Origin: Zelonia costaricensis | Taxonomy: Eukaryota > Euglenozoa > Kinetoplastea > Trypanosomatida > Trypanosomatidae | Length of the DNA stretch: 23,916 nt | Direction: 5' to 3' | Assembly (NCBI GenBank): GCA_030849075.1 | Contig: JASAOO010003126.1 | Coordinates: 1-23,916, forward strand | Shown here: one piece after another, positions 9,201-18,637 of the stretch | How the letters are laid out: each line of letters opens with the position of its first letter | Position numbering within the stretch: position 1 is the first letter of the stretch | Notes under the pieces: generated by a model | Databases searched by the model: none | The model's input: the letters and a program-made list of their open reading frames with translations, nothing else | Told to the model about the DNA's origin: nothing | Program-made: the position numbers and the translations under genes

Positions 9201-10480
9201 GCCTGGTACGTCGCACGGTCCGTGAACCAGTTCGACTCGCTGAGGGTCTGCATGATGATGGTCCCCGTGATCCAGCCCGAAATCATGAGTTGGCTGGTGC
9301 TCGGATACCGCACAACAAAGTCGTGCACCTCTCCAGAGGAAGTCGACGCGGAGGAGGAGGCCGCAAGACTGCCGAAGTGGTCCACAGCAGCCGCCTCGGC
9401 CGCCCACAGAGATGTGTTCACGCGTCCCGTGTCCTTCATGTACTGCCCCATCTGCGCCATGAAGACCGGAATGTGCTCCGTGCCCACGAGGTTCAGCGGG
9501 AACACCGTCGCACTCGACACCACCTGCCCAGCCACAGGCGTGATGGTGCCGGCAATGGCCAGACCGTAGTAAATGTTGAACGTGTCCTGCTGCAGCACAA
9601 AAGAGGGAACGATGTACGCAGACGACGTGCGCGGGTCCGTCAGCACCGCCTCCAGGAAGTTGCCCGTCTGATCGCCTGGCATGCCCCACAGCACAATCAC
9701 CTGCGGGTACGTGTCCGCCATCGCGTCGAACGCAGTCGTGTTCACCGCAGTGCTCGTCGTCGAGTACGGCGCCGTGTACAGCGCGGGGGCATCGAGGGCC
9801 AGGGAGGCCATCAGCGACACATAGTCCGCGTACTCGGTGTCGCCGAAGTTGACTTCGGTCTGGTACATGAACGCAGTGCGCCGCGTCCGGAGCGTGTTGG
9901 CGATGTGCTTCACAATCGTCATGATCTCCAGCCGCGGCTCCGCGCGCGTGAAGTACACCTGGCTGTTCCACGTGCGCACCGCACCGGAGCCGGTAAACGG
10001 GCCAAGGAACATGACTCCGGAGCTCTGGATCGTTGAGCTGGCCAGGACTGCAGCAAGAGTCGCGTCCGAGTACGGCCCAAGCACGCCCAGCAGGCTCGGG
10101 TAGTCTGCCAGCGCAGCCTCCACCACCGCAACGATGTCGGACTGGTTCACGCTCGACGACGGCGACACGATCTCGATCCGGCGGCCACCAGCAGCCGTGT
10201 AGGCCGCGTGGTGGAAGGCGGCGTCCATGCCCAGCCAGACCGCGCTTGCGCTCTTGACAGTGGATTCGTCGGTCGAGTACATCGCGTTCAGCAGGTACAC
10301 CTTGTCGCCCGATGAGCTGCTGCCCGCACCCGCCGCCACAGTCGCAGCCACTGCCAGCGCAGCAGCCACGCTCAGCAGCAGCACCGCGCGCGCGAGGCTC
10401 ATCCGCGTTGGCATGCACGAGTGCTGGTCCCGACAGCCGCACGGCAGGGCCGAGAACGCGCCGGAACGGTGACGTGTCAT
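6269..10480 (-). CDS. Receptor-type adenylate cyclase, gene 2
   Basis: This is a complete paralogue of about 1403 residues ending in TAG at 6271-6269. From the ATG at 10480, an N-terminal extension of about 26 residues precedes a classic signal sequence (MSLARAVLLLSVAAALAVAA). In-frame ATGs at 10414 and 10402 are alternative starts, and 10402 would give the leader most like gene 3. The ectodomain runs to about residue 888. It holds a type I periplasmic-binding-like lobe (VYLLNAMYS, GVLGPYSDATLAA, VYFTRAEPRLE) and a weaker second lobe after the Cys-rich block with CSCNQGGHA. The transmembrane helix is about 889-911. The cyclase domain (about 927-1132) has metal Asp936 and Asp979, adenine-selecting Lys975 and Asp1072, and catalytic Asn1079 and Arg1083, so it should be active. 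The roughly 270-residue cytoplasmic tail is Ser/Arg-rich and differs from the tails of genes 1 and 3 except for short islands. Like the Leishmania rac family it is probably flagellar, which is inference from the family. Confidence 0.95.
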   Translation of the reverse strand: MTRHRSGAFSALPCGCRDQHSCMPTRMSLARAVLLLSVAAALAVAATVAAGAGSSSSGDKVYLLNAMYSTDESTVKSASAVWLGMDAAFHHAAYTAAGGRRIEIVSPSSSVNQSDIVAVVEAALADYPSLLGVLGPYSDATLAAVLASSTIQSSGVMFLGPFTGSGAVRTWNSQVYFTRAEPRLEIMTIVKHIANTLRTRRTAFMYQTEVNFGDTEYADYVSLMASLALDAPALYTAPYSTTSTAVNTTAFDAMADTYPQVIVLWGMPGDQTGNFLEAVLTDPRTSSAYIVPSFVLQQDTFNIYYGLAIAGTITPVAGQVVSSATVFPLNLVGTEHIPVFMAQMGQYMKDTGRVNTSLWAAEAAAVDHFGSLAASSSASTSSGEVHDFVVRYPSTSQLMISGWITGTIIMQTLSESNWFTDRATYQAFLFEQHRYIIGGDFVIGDYGGECTYVGKFLGAVCSCNQGGHAAVLSNLSAAAWTVVTDSGVNYTQNDCYSINTELPRLLNFLTLIFQDYPSMAAVAIQYQALMPDIADSVLHAQNPINFAALNVTEATVQELADQQLSNFTTDVVTGTIIKGMTLYNYLVMAPSFPHPHLVLPYRNYVYLMPTLEQQFYMLYQNLVAVQGVTSIGSSVRMIMHNYPADELINFTTVMQKSAATFNYDDPAIISVSASTTVLSALADRTINFVLAVTVADVAVIAEFLAARTAAIVVVCFDDVTLQYETFVSVFSTVPASVQARLITFTNLPLWSDASASALAASQLLTQFHAAVPANTTCTPALLRGFLTTFLVQQLLATTQVVNTTTLADNIYQTGALALFGMTFGTFKWSCTGLGSSAVCVYNNYGAQGISMLSMQRVLNPSTPALTTAITPTLTYSPRRQTGLTAAQRSGVIAGAVVGGLALIAAVALLVYCCRDSRDNAAAPKSQREPVTLIFTDIESSTAMWAALPQLMGDAIAAHHQVIRQLIRKYGCYEVKTVGDSFMIACKDAYSAVCLVSDMQRKLLDYDWGTDLIDSRYREFELARVDTVDDYVPPTARLSAEEYAALWRGLRVRIGIHTGLSDIRYDEVTKGYDYYGDTSNMAARTEAIANGGQVVATETTWWALSNEERDVTAHTAMGPQGLRGVPFAVEMYQLNPVPGRKHAALRTEIEAILPDDNATETASSAAGALLSSAGTMTGAAAGVALVISSTFAPYPPAQRLRELQPLLAKWNVGAPLRNKQVSEEDYCAGLINRLAVRIATVANAQQLLVDTTGNEEGDQSQKTLRGLRARVASGTLGSLVPPRGSVPAAPLGPPRRDLFTAMRESQVLRRVTSGVRSHFSSVASMSHVTRSPTVVRWRETGIAFHLDDTSALSIDTNSVSASQITPDAAAAMAAPRSDALGCRRRSLKPHGSSTAADAVPRGDM

Positions 10481-10665
10481 TTGGCTCCTTTTCGCTCTGT
10501 ACGGTGCCTTCGCGGTCGTCTGCTGCAGCGACGACACGGACGTCTGCACCTGTATGCGTGCGTGCGTGCGCCCGCGACCTCTTCCAGCTGGAGCACGTGA
10601 GCCGGCGGAGTGAGGAACGGTGGTGGCCTCCCGAACTCAACGCAGCGCTGCCTCGACTAGAGGAG

Positions 10666-10737
10666 CTCGGCAATAGAGAGAGAGACTCACACACACACGC
10701 AACGACGGCAGCCGTGAAGAAGAAGAGAACACGGAAG
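10666..10737 (-). promoter_or_regulatory. Candidate spliced-leader acceptor region, gene 2
   Basis: On the minus strand TTCTCTTCTTCTTC and then TCTCTCTCTC runs are followed by AGs at 10687-10686 and 10667-10666, which would give 5' UTRs of about 205 or 185 nt before the ATG at 10480. Other AGs between here and 10480 exist, and if one of the nearest were used the start codon could shift to 10414 or 10402. Confidence 0.3.
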
Positions 10738-10776
10738 TGCGCCACAGTGCACTGACGGGCACGTGCAGGCCTGCGC

Positions 10777-10778
<2 letters not shown>

Positions 10779-10812
<34 letters not shown>
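10779..10812 (+). repeat. (AC)n microsatellite upstream of gene 2
   Basis: An uninterrupted run of about 34 bp lies about 300 bp before the gene 2 start, just upstream of the candidate splice tract. Confidence 0.92.
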
Positions 10813-10815
<3 letters not shown>

Positions 10816-13634
10816 GTTGTACCTCGCAGAAAGGCACAGGCGCGAGGCGCTGGGTGCAGCGTGCGGGCAGTCCCCTCTGGCGATGCTCAACGCGGGAGGA
10901 GGGGAGAGGGCGACACGTTGTGAACTCTTGTGCGACCCAACGGAGAAGACGACAAGCAGACAACAGAGAAGAAGGAAGCGGCGCTGGATCCACAAACACG
11001 CACAGACAACGCGGTGGTGACACCGTCGCCCGCGTCCCTCGGAAGCCTTTGTGGACGGTTTTGGCGCGGTGGTGACACGGAGAGAAGAAAAGGAGCCGGT
11101 GCGCTAAGGAAGACAAGTGGATGCTCTGCACGCGGCTTTGAGGGCACAGGAAAGTGCTTCTGCGTGCGTGTATGTGTTTCTCTCTGTGTGTATTGGCGCA
11201 AACCACACTGAAAGGCAGTCGCGCGACTTGCAGCGCAGAACGCGCCCCTCACGGGCAAAGCGCAGCCCCGCTCGCAGGTGGCGCACGAGACGAAAGAAAA
11301 AATGAAAAAAAGAGCTCTGTGCGCGGGCCGACAACAAGGCCGAGGTTGCACCGTAGCACACGCAACCGCCGGTAGCAGGGAAAAGGAAGAGGAATCGGGG
11401 GTCCAGAAAGGACGTAAGCAACAGTAAATAAAAAAAAAAGGCCGCGACGTCGGTGAGACCCGGACAAGGCGATTCCTGTGGGTGGCCTGCTCGAGAAGGG
11501 GAGGAAGGGGGGGAGTTAGAGAAGACAGCGGGGTGCGTGTGCCAGGACGTCAACGCCGCTGCGCACAATTCCCGAACTCTTCGGTGCCGTCGCGAGGCGC
11601 GGCAGTTATAGCGCCGCGGCTCAATGGTCAATAAAAGCGGGGAGGAGGTCTACCGCAGCCAAGGGAAGGGGGCGACACCAGACAGAGGGGGCCGCAGCTC
11701 AGACTCGTCGATTGGCACGAGGGGGGGGGGGCACAAATGAAAGAACGACCCGCCAAAAGCACCGCAGATGTGTTTCGTACCTGTCCTCCCGTGTTGCCTT
11801 TTCTTTTTCCCTCAAAAGGTGTTACACTCGCGGTACACGACACGGGCAGCTGCGGGATGTCGTCCTTCAACGACTTCGATGATACTTCACCGCACTGGCA
11901 CACAGTGCGTCGAGTAAGGACACCGAACGCCGAAACCTCACGAACGCAGGCCCCTCACTGAGAAGATGAAAGAGAAAAAGAAGAAACCAGCGACGCAAGA
12001 GTAGTGTGCTCTCCGTTCGTCGTTTAACGCTTCCCGGTTTCTTTCCACGATTTGCGAGTGACTAGGGAACAGAATGGCGATGCGGGCGGGGGGCACTCAG
12101 AGCCAACGAGAAACCGGCTTCACGACGGAGGTGACACGAGAGAGTGAGGGAGAGACGGTCTTGTGAACTGCCACGCCGCAGCCAAACACACTAAAGGCCA
12201 CGGAGCGGGGACAAGTGGGTTGAGCTGGACACGGACCGAGCCTAAAACTGAAAAAAAGGGAAATCCGCGGGCCTGTAAGTGAGGAGTGGAACGCAAAGAG
12301 TGAAGTAAAAACAGCAGGGGCGACACAAAGGCGGGGCACCTCGATTTTCCGGGGGGGAGTGAGGGATCACGCGACGCAGGCCTGGCAACGTGCACCGAAC
12401 GAGGGCGCACCTCGTACACCAAGGACAGCACAGGGCTTCAGTAGAGCAGGAAGAAAAGGGAAGCAGTGGGGTAAAGGTGTGGGGGGAGGGGGGGAAGAGA
12501 GAAGCAGCGGGCAGGGCAGCAGACGTGCGAAAGTCAAGGCGCTCTCCACGGAGGAGACCGGCTGGAGTGACTCGATGCAGCCGAAAAGCCGCGGCGCGAT
12601 GGTGAAAACCAGATGGAGCCGAGACGACGCAAGATAGAGGGAAGAGGACACTCGATCAGGAGAGGCTGCGAGGCCAGTAGAGGGGAGGAGGAGGAGGTGA
12701 AGCCGAGGAGAATAAGATGCGTGTATATATGTCCGTCTGTCAGCGGGGTTCCAGTTCGCGTGTCGCTGCTCTCTCGACGGCTGGGGCGCGGCGTCGCACG
12801 AGAAAAGGGGGAAAGAGAAAACAGCCGACGCGTGGAGCCCCCGCAAGCAGAACGGACAAGATAATGAAAAAAAAAAAGGGTGCGGGTGGTCGATGGCGGT
12901 GTCGGTCACAGTGTACGGTGTCGTGTTGATCCTCCCCCTTCCTTGCCGCGCTTTGTTTGGAGGAGGTTCACACCGGTAAAGGCACGTGCAACCAGAGGTG
13001 GCGTGGCGGGGGTGAGTGGGGGGGGGATGGAAAGAGGGGCGGAAGCTCTTGTCCGTTTCGTATTTCGTTTCTCGTGTTTTGGTTCGTTTTTTTCTGTACG
13101 AGATTGAGCAAAAAAAAAAAGTGGGAAACAGCGGGTGCCGACGTCTTGCGAGGCGGCAACGCAAAGCACTTTTTTTTCCGTTTTGGAGTTTATGTTGCCG
13201 TGTCCGTCTGAGCAGCGTATATGCAGGCACGCGCAGAGCAGGTGGGAAGAGAGGTGGGGACGCAACAGTAGAAGAGCAACGGCACCGTGGGACGTGACGC
13301 GCGAGTGGGCGTACGGACGGCGAAGCAGCGTGAGCGTAGCGTGGGAGAAAAAAGGAAAACGAAAGCAAGCGAGACCACCACAGGGGGGGGGGCGGCGGGA
13401 AGGAAGCACGTGCACGAGCGCGGCTGCGGCAGGACGCGCCGGCGGTGAACTGCCAAAACACACCACTAAATAAAAGAGCGAAGGCGGGCACAACAAGTCG
13501 CCGCCGATGAGGGAAACACAAAAGGCGGATATGGGAGCGCAAGCAAGGCGGGTGAGAAACAGCCGAAAGGGGGCGAAGACAAGCACGCAAGTGCAAATTG
13601 ATGACACCGCTGAAGAGTAGACGTAGTCAGGGAT

Positions 13635-13651
13635 ACACACACACACACACA
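13635..13651 (+). repeat. (AC)n microsatellite
   Basis: A short AC run is followed by further CACAC pieces in the gene-free interval. Confidence 0.85.
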
Positions 13652-14113
13652 GCCACACACGCAAACAGAGAGAGCTACGCGACGCGAAACAGTAAGGAAG
13701 CAGGAAAGAAACACACAGACAAAAAAGACAACAACGCAAAGCACGCCGAGTGCGTTGAAGAGAAGCGATGCACGCAACAGATCCAATCCAGATCAGCGAA
13801 GTTCTTCACAGCGCGCACACACACACAAACGGGGGTGGGCAAAGGGCAGAAGAGGAGACAACGAAGGGATTGCAGGCAAGGTAAAACACACACAAAAAAA
13901 GGTATAAAGGGCGATGCGACGGCGGTCAGCTTGCCGAAAATGTGTCAGGGAGAAGAGCCGGCGTTGCGTGCGCGAGGGTGGAAGAGAGAGAGGGGGGCGA
14001 GAAGGGAAAAGCAGCAGTCGGTGTCAGACACCTTCCCCGTGCGATCACAAAACAAAAATGAAACCGGCCCCAACGCGGCTCGCTGATTCACCGCTGCACG
14101 TGTACACGGTTGT

Positions 14114-14118
<5 letters not shown>

Positions 14119-14159
<41 letters not shown>
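14119..14159 (+). repeat. (TG)n microsatellite
   Basis: A run of about 41 bp of TG is the longest dinucleotide tract in the window, and its phase is opposite to most of the others, which are CA on the plus strand. Confidence 0.92.
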
Positions 14160-14161
<2 letters not shown>

Positions 14162-16876
14162 CCGCGATGAAGTCGGTGAGCGTATCTACCACCCGCGGTG
14201 CCGTGTTGCAGTTTGAGCGACCCGACGAGCGGACGTGGAAAACAGAAGAGTCGAGCGGCGATTATCGGGTGTATAAAAGGAAAGGAACAGAGAGAGAGTG
14301 GCGCACAAGAGATGGGCAAGTGTGAAACGGGGAAAAGGAAATTGGATAGCCACGTCTGCGCAGCCACACACAAGTGCACACGTACACACGTACACGCACA
14401 CACACACGCTGAGTTGTCGGAAGTGTACGGCCGGGGGGGGGGAGTTGTGAGCTATAGAAGGGCGTTGATGGATGATGCAAATGGAGCCATGAGCATAGGC
14501 GGCATCGATGTGTCGCGTAAAAGAGAGGCGGCGAGAGGGAGCGGGTGGTATGAGAAGAGTGGAATGTGGAACGGAGGGATGGGCACGAGGGGCGCGAGGG
14601 GCCGTGACAGCAGTGCAACCCGCACTCTCCCTCACGCAGCGGAGGAGGGGTACGGAAGAGGGAGGAGCGGGCACCGCTTCTGCGACTGGAAGAGGAGGGG
14701 GGAGTCACACCGAGGCGATACACGTCTCGCTGCATCAACACGGTAGACGAAAAGAGCTTCAGGGGAGAGCCGCTCGGTAGCCAGACCGTCGGGGCGAGGT
14801 GGGGGTGCTGTACCACGTTGAAACGAAGCCGTGCTACCCGAGGATGGCATCCCGCTTTCGCGAGTTTCCATCCCTGCCCCCACACCCCCCCACCCCCTCA
14901 TGCCCCCCCCTTCTCGCACGCCTTTCGTCACCCGTTCTCCTTGTCGCGTGCTTTGTGTGTCGCTTCGCTTTTCTTGTCATCTTTACTGCTCCGGCGCCGT
15001 CGGGAGATCGTAATTGCAAGCTACAAGGCAGGTGGCAGTGTATGTGAGAGAGCAGACCCCGCGCGACGCAGACGTCAGGAGGAGCGACGCGCCGTCGTGC
15101 TCTGAGCCACAAATAAACAAAAAAAAACGAGAGACAGCATTTGCAGCACGGGTGTACATGAGGAGGGCAAGGATAGGGGGGAAGACTGCGAGAGAGAGAG
15201 AGTGCGGTGCGAGGAGTCCGCACGGCGGCGACTCCAACACGCGTATGTGGGAAGGCAAACAACAAACGAAAAAAGAAGCCCAGCACATTGTACGACTCGC
15301 AAGTGTGGGTTGAGGGGGCTCCGCGGTACTCAACGCGCCATCACCCACCCGCTCCCCCCACCTGCCTGCCGCTGTCACCCTGCACCACCTTCCTCATGCT
15401 CCGCTGGTGGTCTACTGCAATCCAGGGTCGCATGGGAAGACTGGGGAGCAGGAGGTGGGCACAGGAGCGCGGAGGGAGGGAGGGGGGTGCGGAAGCAGGA
15501 GAAGGACGCGGAGTTGTGGGGCGGAACAGTGTCGTTGCGGTGGGGGAGTGGTGGAGCTCCTGAACAAAAAGTCGGGTATCAGCGGAACAGCACACGTGAA
15601 GAAAGCACTGGAAGAAAAGGGCCGAGCAGGAGCGCCCTTCCCTCCGCGCCGCGGCACTCAAAGTCAGCGGCGGGGGGAAAGAGAGAGGAGAGAAGAAGCA
15701 TTGATCGGTGCGGAGGCGTGCTTTGACGCGCTTGTGGGTGTTGAGTGGGTGGCATCTGGCTCTCCAACCCGCCCTCCTCCCCCGCCCCACCACCACCACC
15801 ACCCGGGGCACGCATGCAAGCGCGTCAGTGCGCAAGGCAAAAGCGACCTCAGCGCCGACGCTGCTCCTTCTCCCACCCCGCTTTCCCCTTCTCAAGGCAC
15901 ATCAATCGCGCATCTGCGCTTCAGAGAAAAAAAGTGAAGGAGGTGGACGAGTGGGGCGGGGCGAAGGAAAAGAGAACATGGGATGGAGGACATGCGAGGC
16001 AGCCCCGCAGCGCTGGCCTTCCTATAAAAAGGTGTGCGCTGGGGTACCGCAAAACTACGGTCGTCTTGGCAGCAAAACTCAAATCAACAACATCAGCGAA
16101 AAAGGAAACAGAAGCGACGGCGTTTGCAGCACGCGTCAACGACGGCCACGACGGCGTCCCTTCAAGGCAGAAGCAACTCAGTCACCCTCCCCACCCCGTC
16201 CTCCTACAACGTCCCCTCTGCGTGTCCACTTCGCGGCGCTCCACCAGGCACCTTCACTCTTCAGGTGCCAGCGCGCCGCCACCACCAACACCACCACCAC
16301 GTTAAAGCAGCTGAGAGGCAAATGCGTGTCGAGGCGCTGGAGCCGTCCCTCACCCGCTCCCCTCCTCTCCCGGCTTCAAAGTGCACGCACCGGACGACCG
16401 GACAGAGAGGTGGAGGAGCAGCGGGAGAGAGGGGGTGAGGAAGGGGCGGGGGGTGGGGGAGGGAACTACGCCCAGCCACCAGTGACAACTCTAGGCACCA
16501 ACGCAAAGGGGCTGTGCGGGGGCTGAGCCGCGGACACGCAACATACACACATGTGGAAGCGGGGTGCAGGCGAGACAGGACGAGCAAGGGCAGACACAGA
16601 ACTGCGGGCTTTAGCCTACAGGACGCGTGTGCCCTGAACTGCGCCCCTCACTACACCGCATTGCCCTCGCTTCGTGCTTGCGTTCCCTCCGTCACGCACA
16701 CGTGCCGCGCCTGCGTCATCTGTGCGTTGAGAGCGCCGCGCACACGGCAGGGACACGCGTGATGTCAGTTGGTTGGGATGGGGGGAGGGGGGGAACATGG
16801 AGGAGGAGGGAGGGAAAGGGAGGCGGGGTGAGAGACCAGGCGGCAGAGGAGCCGCAACAAAGGCGTGGAGAACCCA

Positions 16877-16900
16877 ACACACACACACACACACACACAC
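16877..16900 (+). repeat. (AC)n microsatellite
   Basis: An uninterrupted AC run of about 24 bp lies in the gene-free interval. Confidence 0.9.
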
Positions 16901-17275
16901 AGATCAACGTGCGAGTTAGGAAAAGCAGCGAGACTGAAATCAGGAGTTTGTGATGGAGGGCGCGGAAGCGGACCGTACCGAGAGCCGCGAGGTCGACCTC
17001 GGGTAACCCCAAAACGCAAGAGGCTCGTCACTTGAGCGGCGATTCGCTACAACGGCGTCCCTCGCGGCGGCAGCTGCGCCCTCCGACAGCACGCAGCAGG
17101 CCTCCAACACACACACACAGGCTTCGCTACGGAGAAATTAAAAAGTGAGTCGACCCGCTCCGCCGCGCACCACCGCAGGGCAAATAGCGAAAGCGGAGGT
17201 CAACGTCCAACACAGCGGGGACAGGCGCGCGCAACTTAAGGAGCGCGCAAGCGGGGACACGCGTTTGTATCGTAC

Positions 17276-17288
17276 GTCGGGTGAAACA
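17276..17288. repeat. Target-site duplication, left copy
   Basis: The plus strand reads gtcgggtgaaaca. It matches 18638-18650 at 12 of 13 positions and sits directly against the T-run that is the element's A-tail on the minus strand. Confidence 0.75.
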
Positions 17289-17296
17289 TTTTTTTT
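17289..17296 (-). other. A8 tail of the retroposon
   Basis: There are eight T on the plus strand, which are eight A at the 3' end of the element on the minus strand, immediately before the left target-site copy. This is a short or eroded poly(A) tail, as expected for a retroposed copy. Confidence 0.65.
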
Positions 17297-17390
17297 CAAT
17301 GCACCTATTTCAAATCCGAGCAACTAAACATCCTTACTCTATGGGCTGATCGCTTCCGCACCTCCTTCTCGTGAACACTACGGTCCCAAC

Positions 17391-18008
17391 CTAGTCCTCG
17401 AAGATAAAGCGTCCACCTTGGTATCGCACCATTCGTCTGGGTAGGAGGGGCTGTTCTTGGCTGTCCCGCGATCGCCGACAGCCTCGGCGTACCCCTAACT
17501 CCTGAGACGCAACTTGAGGAAAGGAAGGAAGTGAGGAAGATAAAGCAAAACGAAAACGACTGAAAGAAGCGGGTAAAGGCCAACCAACAAGGTTACCCAA
17601 AGAAGAAGGTACCGACTCAGGCGAATCTGGCTCAGGGGCGGGGGAAGGAGGAGGGGAGGCGGGGACATTTCGCGGAGCAAGAAGAGAAGCGGCGGCGGGG
17701 GAAAAGAGCTCAAGAAGAAAGTTGGCCAACCGCGGGTCAGGGGCAACAGTTGCGACATACAGCTCGCGGAGCCCGTGTTTTTCACGGAGAGCTGCTAGCG
17801 CCGGACATTCCAGGATGTGTGAGGGGGATTCCTCACAAAGAAGACGGGACGACGTGGTAAGAAAGTTGGGGCAGGGGTCACCGTGTTCCCTTCGTCGGTG
17901 CCGCTCAAGGCCACCTGGTTTGATAAAGCCTGCACTGCAAATCTCACACACATGTACTTTTGGGTTGATGAGGACAGTCGCTCGTTTGCCTTCCTCGTAA
18001 AAAAAAAA
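17391..18008 (-). pseudogene. C-terminal C2H2 zinc-finger remnant of the retroposon polyprotein
   Basis: The minus-strand frame reads FYEEGKRATVLINPKVHV and then a CxxC-x12-H-x4-H zinc finger (CEICSAGF ... ERHRRREH). About 25 residues later comes SHILECPALAALREKHGL, typical of the region after RNase H in trypanosomatid and other non-LTR elements, followed by DPRLANFLLELFSP and a Pro/Ser-rich stretch with a stop at 17391. The match begins just left of a T-run (A-run on the plus strand, 17999-18008), and coherent endonuclease sequence ends just to the right of it, so the internal deletion joint lies about 18000-18040. No reverse transcriptase sequence is seen. Confidence 0.75.
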
Positions 18009-18052
18009 CTTTCTCGCCTCACTAAAACGCAGTGTGGAATGTACGCTGAAAA

Positions 18053-18569
18053 GATCACCATCGGCTCTTCGCGCTCAGAGAGAACCTGAACCGTAACGGC
18101 TCCCAGTTCCGCCGTTAGCACTTTCAAACACTCCGCTAATCGCAGATCTCGCTTGGTGAAAAGGGATACTGCTCCACCGATCGTCCTCTCCCTCGCTACC
18201 CCGAAATGATTGAAGCCTGGAAGTGCAGAAAGAAGTGGTGTTCAGAGTAGAAAACTGCGTCTCGTGGAGCAGGCACACATCCACCGCCAGCTCTCCGAGC
18301 AAATGGGNTGAAGAGATCACCATCGGCTCTTCGTGCTCAGAGAGAACCTGAACCGTAACGGCTCCCAGTTCCGCCGTGAGCACTTTCAAACACTCCGCTA
18401 CTCGCAGATCTCGCTTGGTGAAAAGGGATACTGCTCCACCGATCGTCCTCTCCCTCGCTACCCCGAAATGATTGAAGCCTGGAAGTGCAGAAAGAAGTGG
18501 TGTTCAGAGTAGAAAACTGCGTCTCTTGGAGCAGGCACACATCCACCGCCAGCTCTCCGAGCACATGGG
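18053..18569 (-). repeat. 262-bp tandem duplication inside the retroposon endonuclease
   Basis: Bases about 18053-18307 repeat at about 18315-18569 with an offset of 262. I count about five substitutions across roughly 255 aligned bases, for example at the cgc/cgt in cggctcttcg and the gag/tag in the VLTAEL region. The joint contains the ambiguous base 18308. The repeat may be a real tandem duplication or two overlapping contig ends that were abutted instead of merged. Confidence 0.85.
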
Positions 18570-18637
18570 TTAGCCAAACTCGCTTTCCCTTGCCTAACCC
18601 ATTGCAATTCCACTGTGAACACCTTAACACGGGTCCT
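18058..18637 (-). pseudogene. Broken AP-like endonuclease domain of the retroposon
   Basis: The minus strand from about 18630 encodes the opening of an APE-like retroposon endonuclease: CSQWNCNGLG, then ELAVDVCLLQETQ with the metal-binding Glu at 18523-18525. A one-base frame change near 18485-18500 moves the match into another frame, which continues GFNHFGVARERTIGGAVSLF and then VLTAELGAVTVQVLSE. The end of this domain, MVIFSAYIP, is found only in the left-hand copy, because the middle (about 18053-18569) is present twice. In the left copy Gln of the QET motif has become His (LLHETQ). The frameshift and the premature jump to the C-terminal region make this a pseudogene. Confidence 0.75.
18308..18308. 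other. Ambiguous base (N) at the tandem-duplication joint
   Basis: A single n lies exactly between the two repeat copies, which weakens trust in the local assembly. Confidence 0.99.

Larger units (their letters stand above)
10481..17275. other. Long gene-free interval between gene 3/retroposon and gene 2
   Basis: About 6.8 kb carry no credible gene. The plus strand is purine-rich over large parts (roughly 11.3-14.0 and 15.1-15.7 kb), so minus-strand frames such as 12367-13596 and 12906-13739 are long only because CU-rich sequence lacks stops; they show Pro/Ser/Leu/Phe/Arg bias and no motifs. The interval includes four long dinucleotide runs, several homopolymer runs and a 14-bp palindrome at 16988-17001. 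It is probably untranslated RNA of genes 3 and 2 plus spacer. I cannot exclude a small non-coding RNA. Confidence 0.65.

Noticed and set aside
9189..10808. Minus-strand 539-codon frame overlapping the gene 2 ectodomain
   Set aside because: It lies in a different frame from the cyclase, with low-complexity Cys/Arg/Gly composition and a start in the microsatellite.
12367..13739. Long minus-strand open frames (409 and 277 codons)
   Set aside because: They overlap in different frames, lie in CU-rich sequence poor in stops, are biased to Pro/Ser/Phe/Leu/Arg, and show no domain or motif.
15131..16140. Shared tttgcagcacg string at about 15139 and 16122
   Set aside because: Only about 11 bases match and the flanks differ, so it is compatible with chance.
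10779..16900. Repeats as a CRISPR array or satellite
   Set aside because: They are simple dinucleotide runs without spaced identical units, and the genome is eukaryotic.
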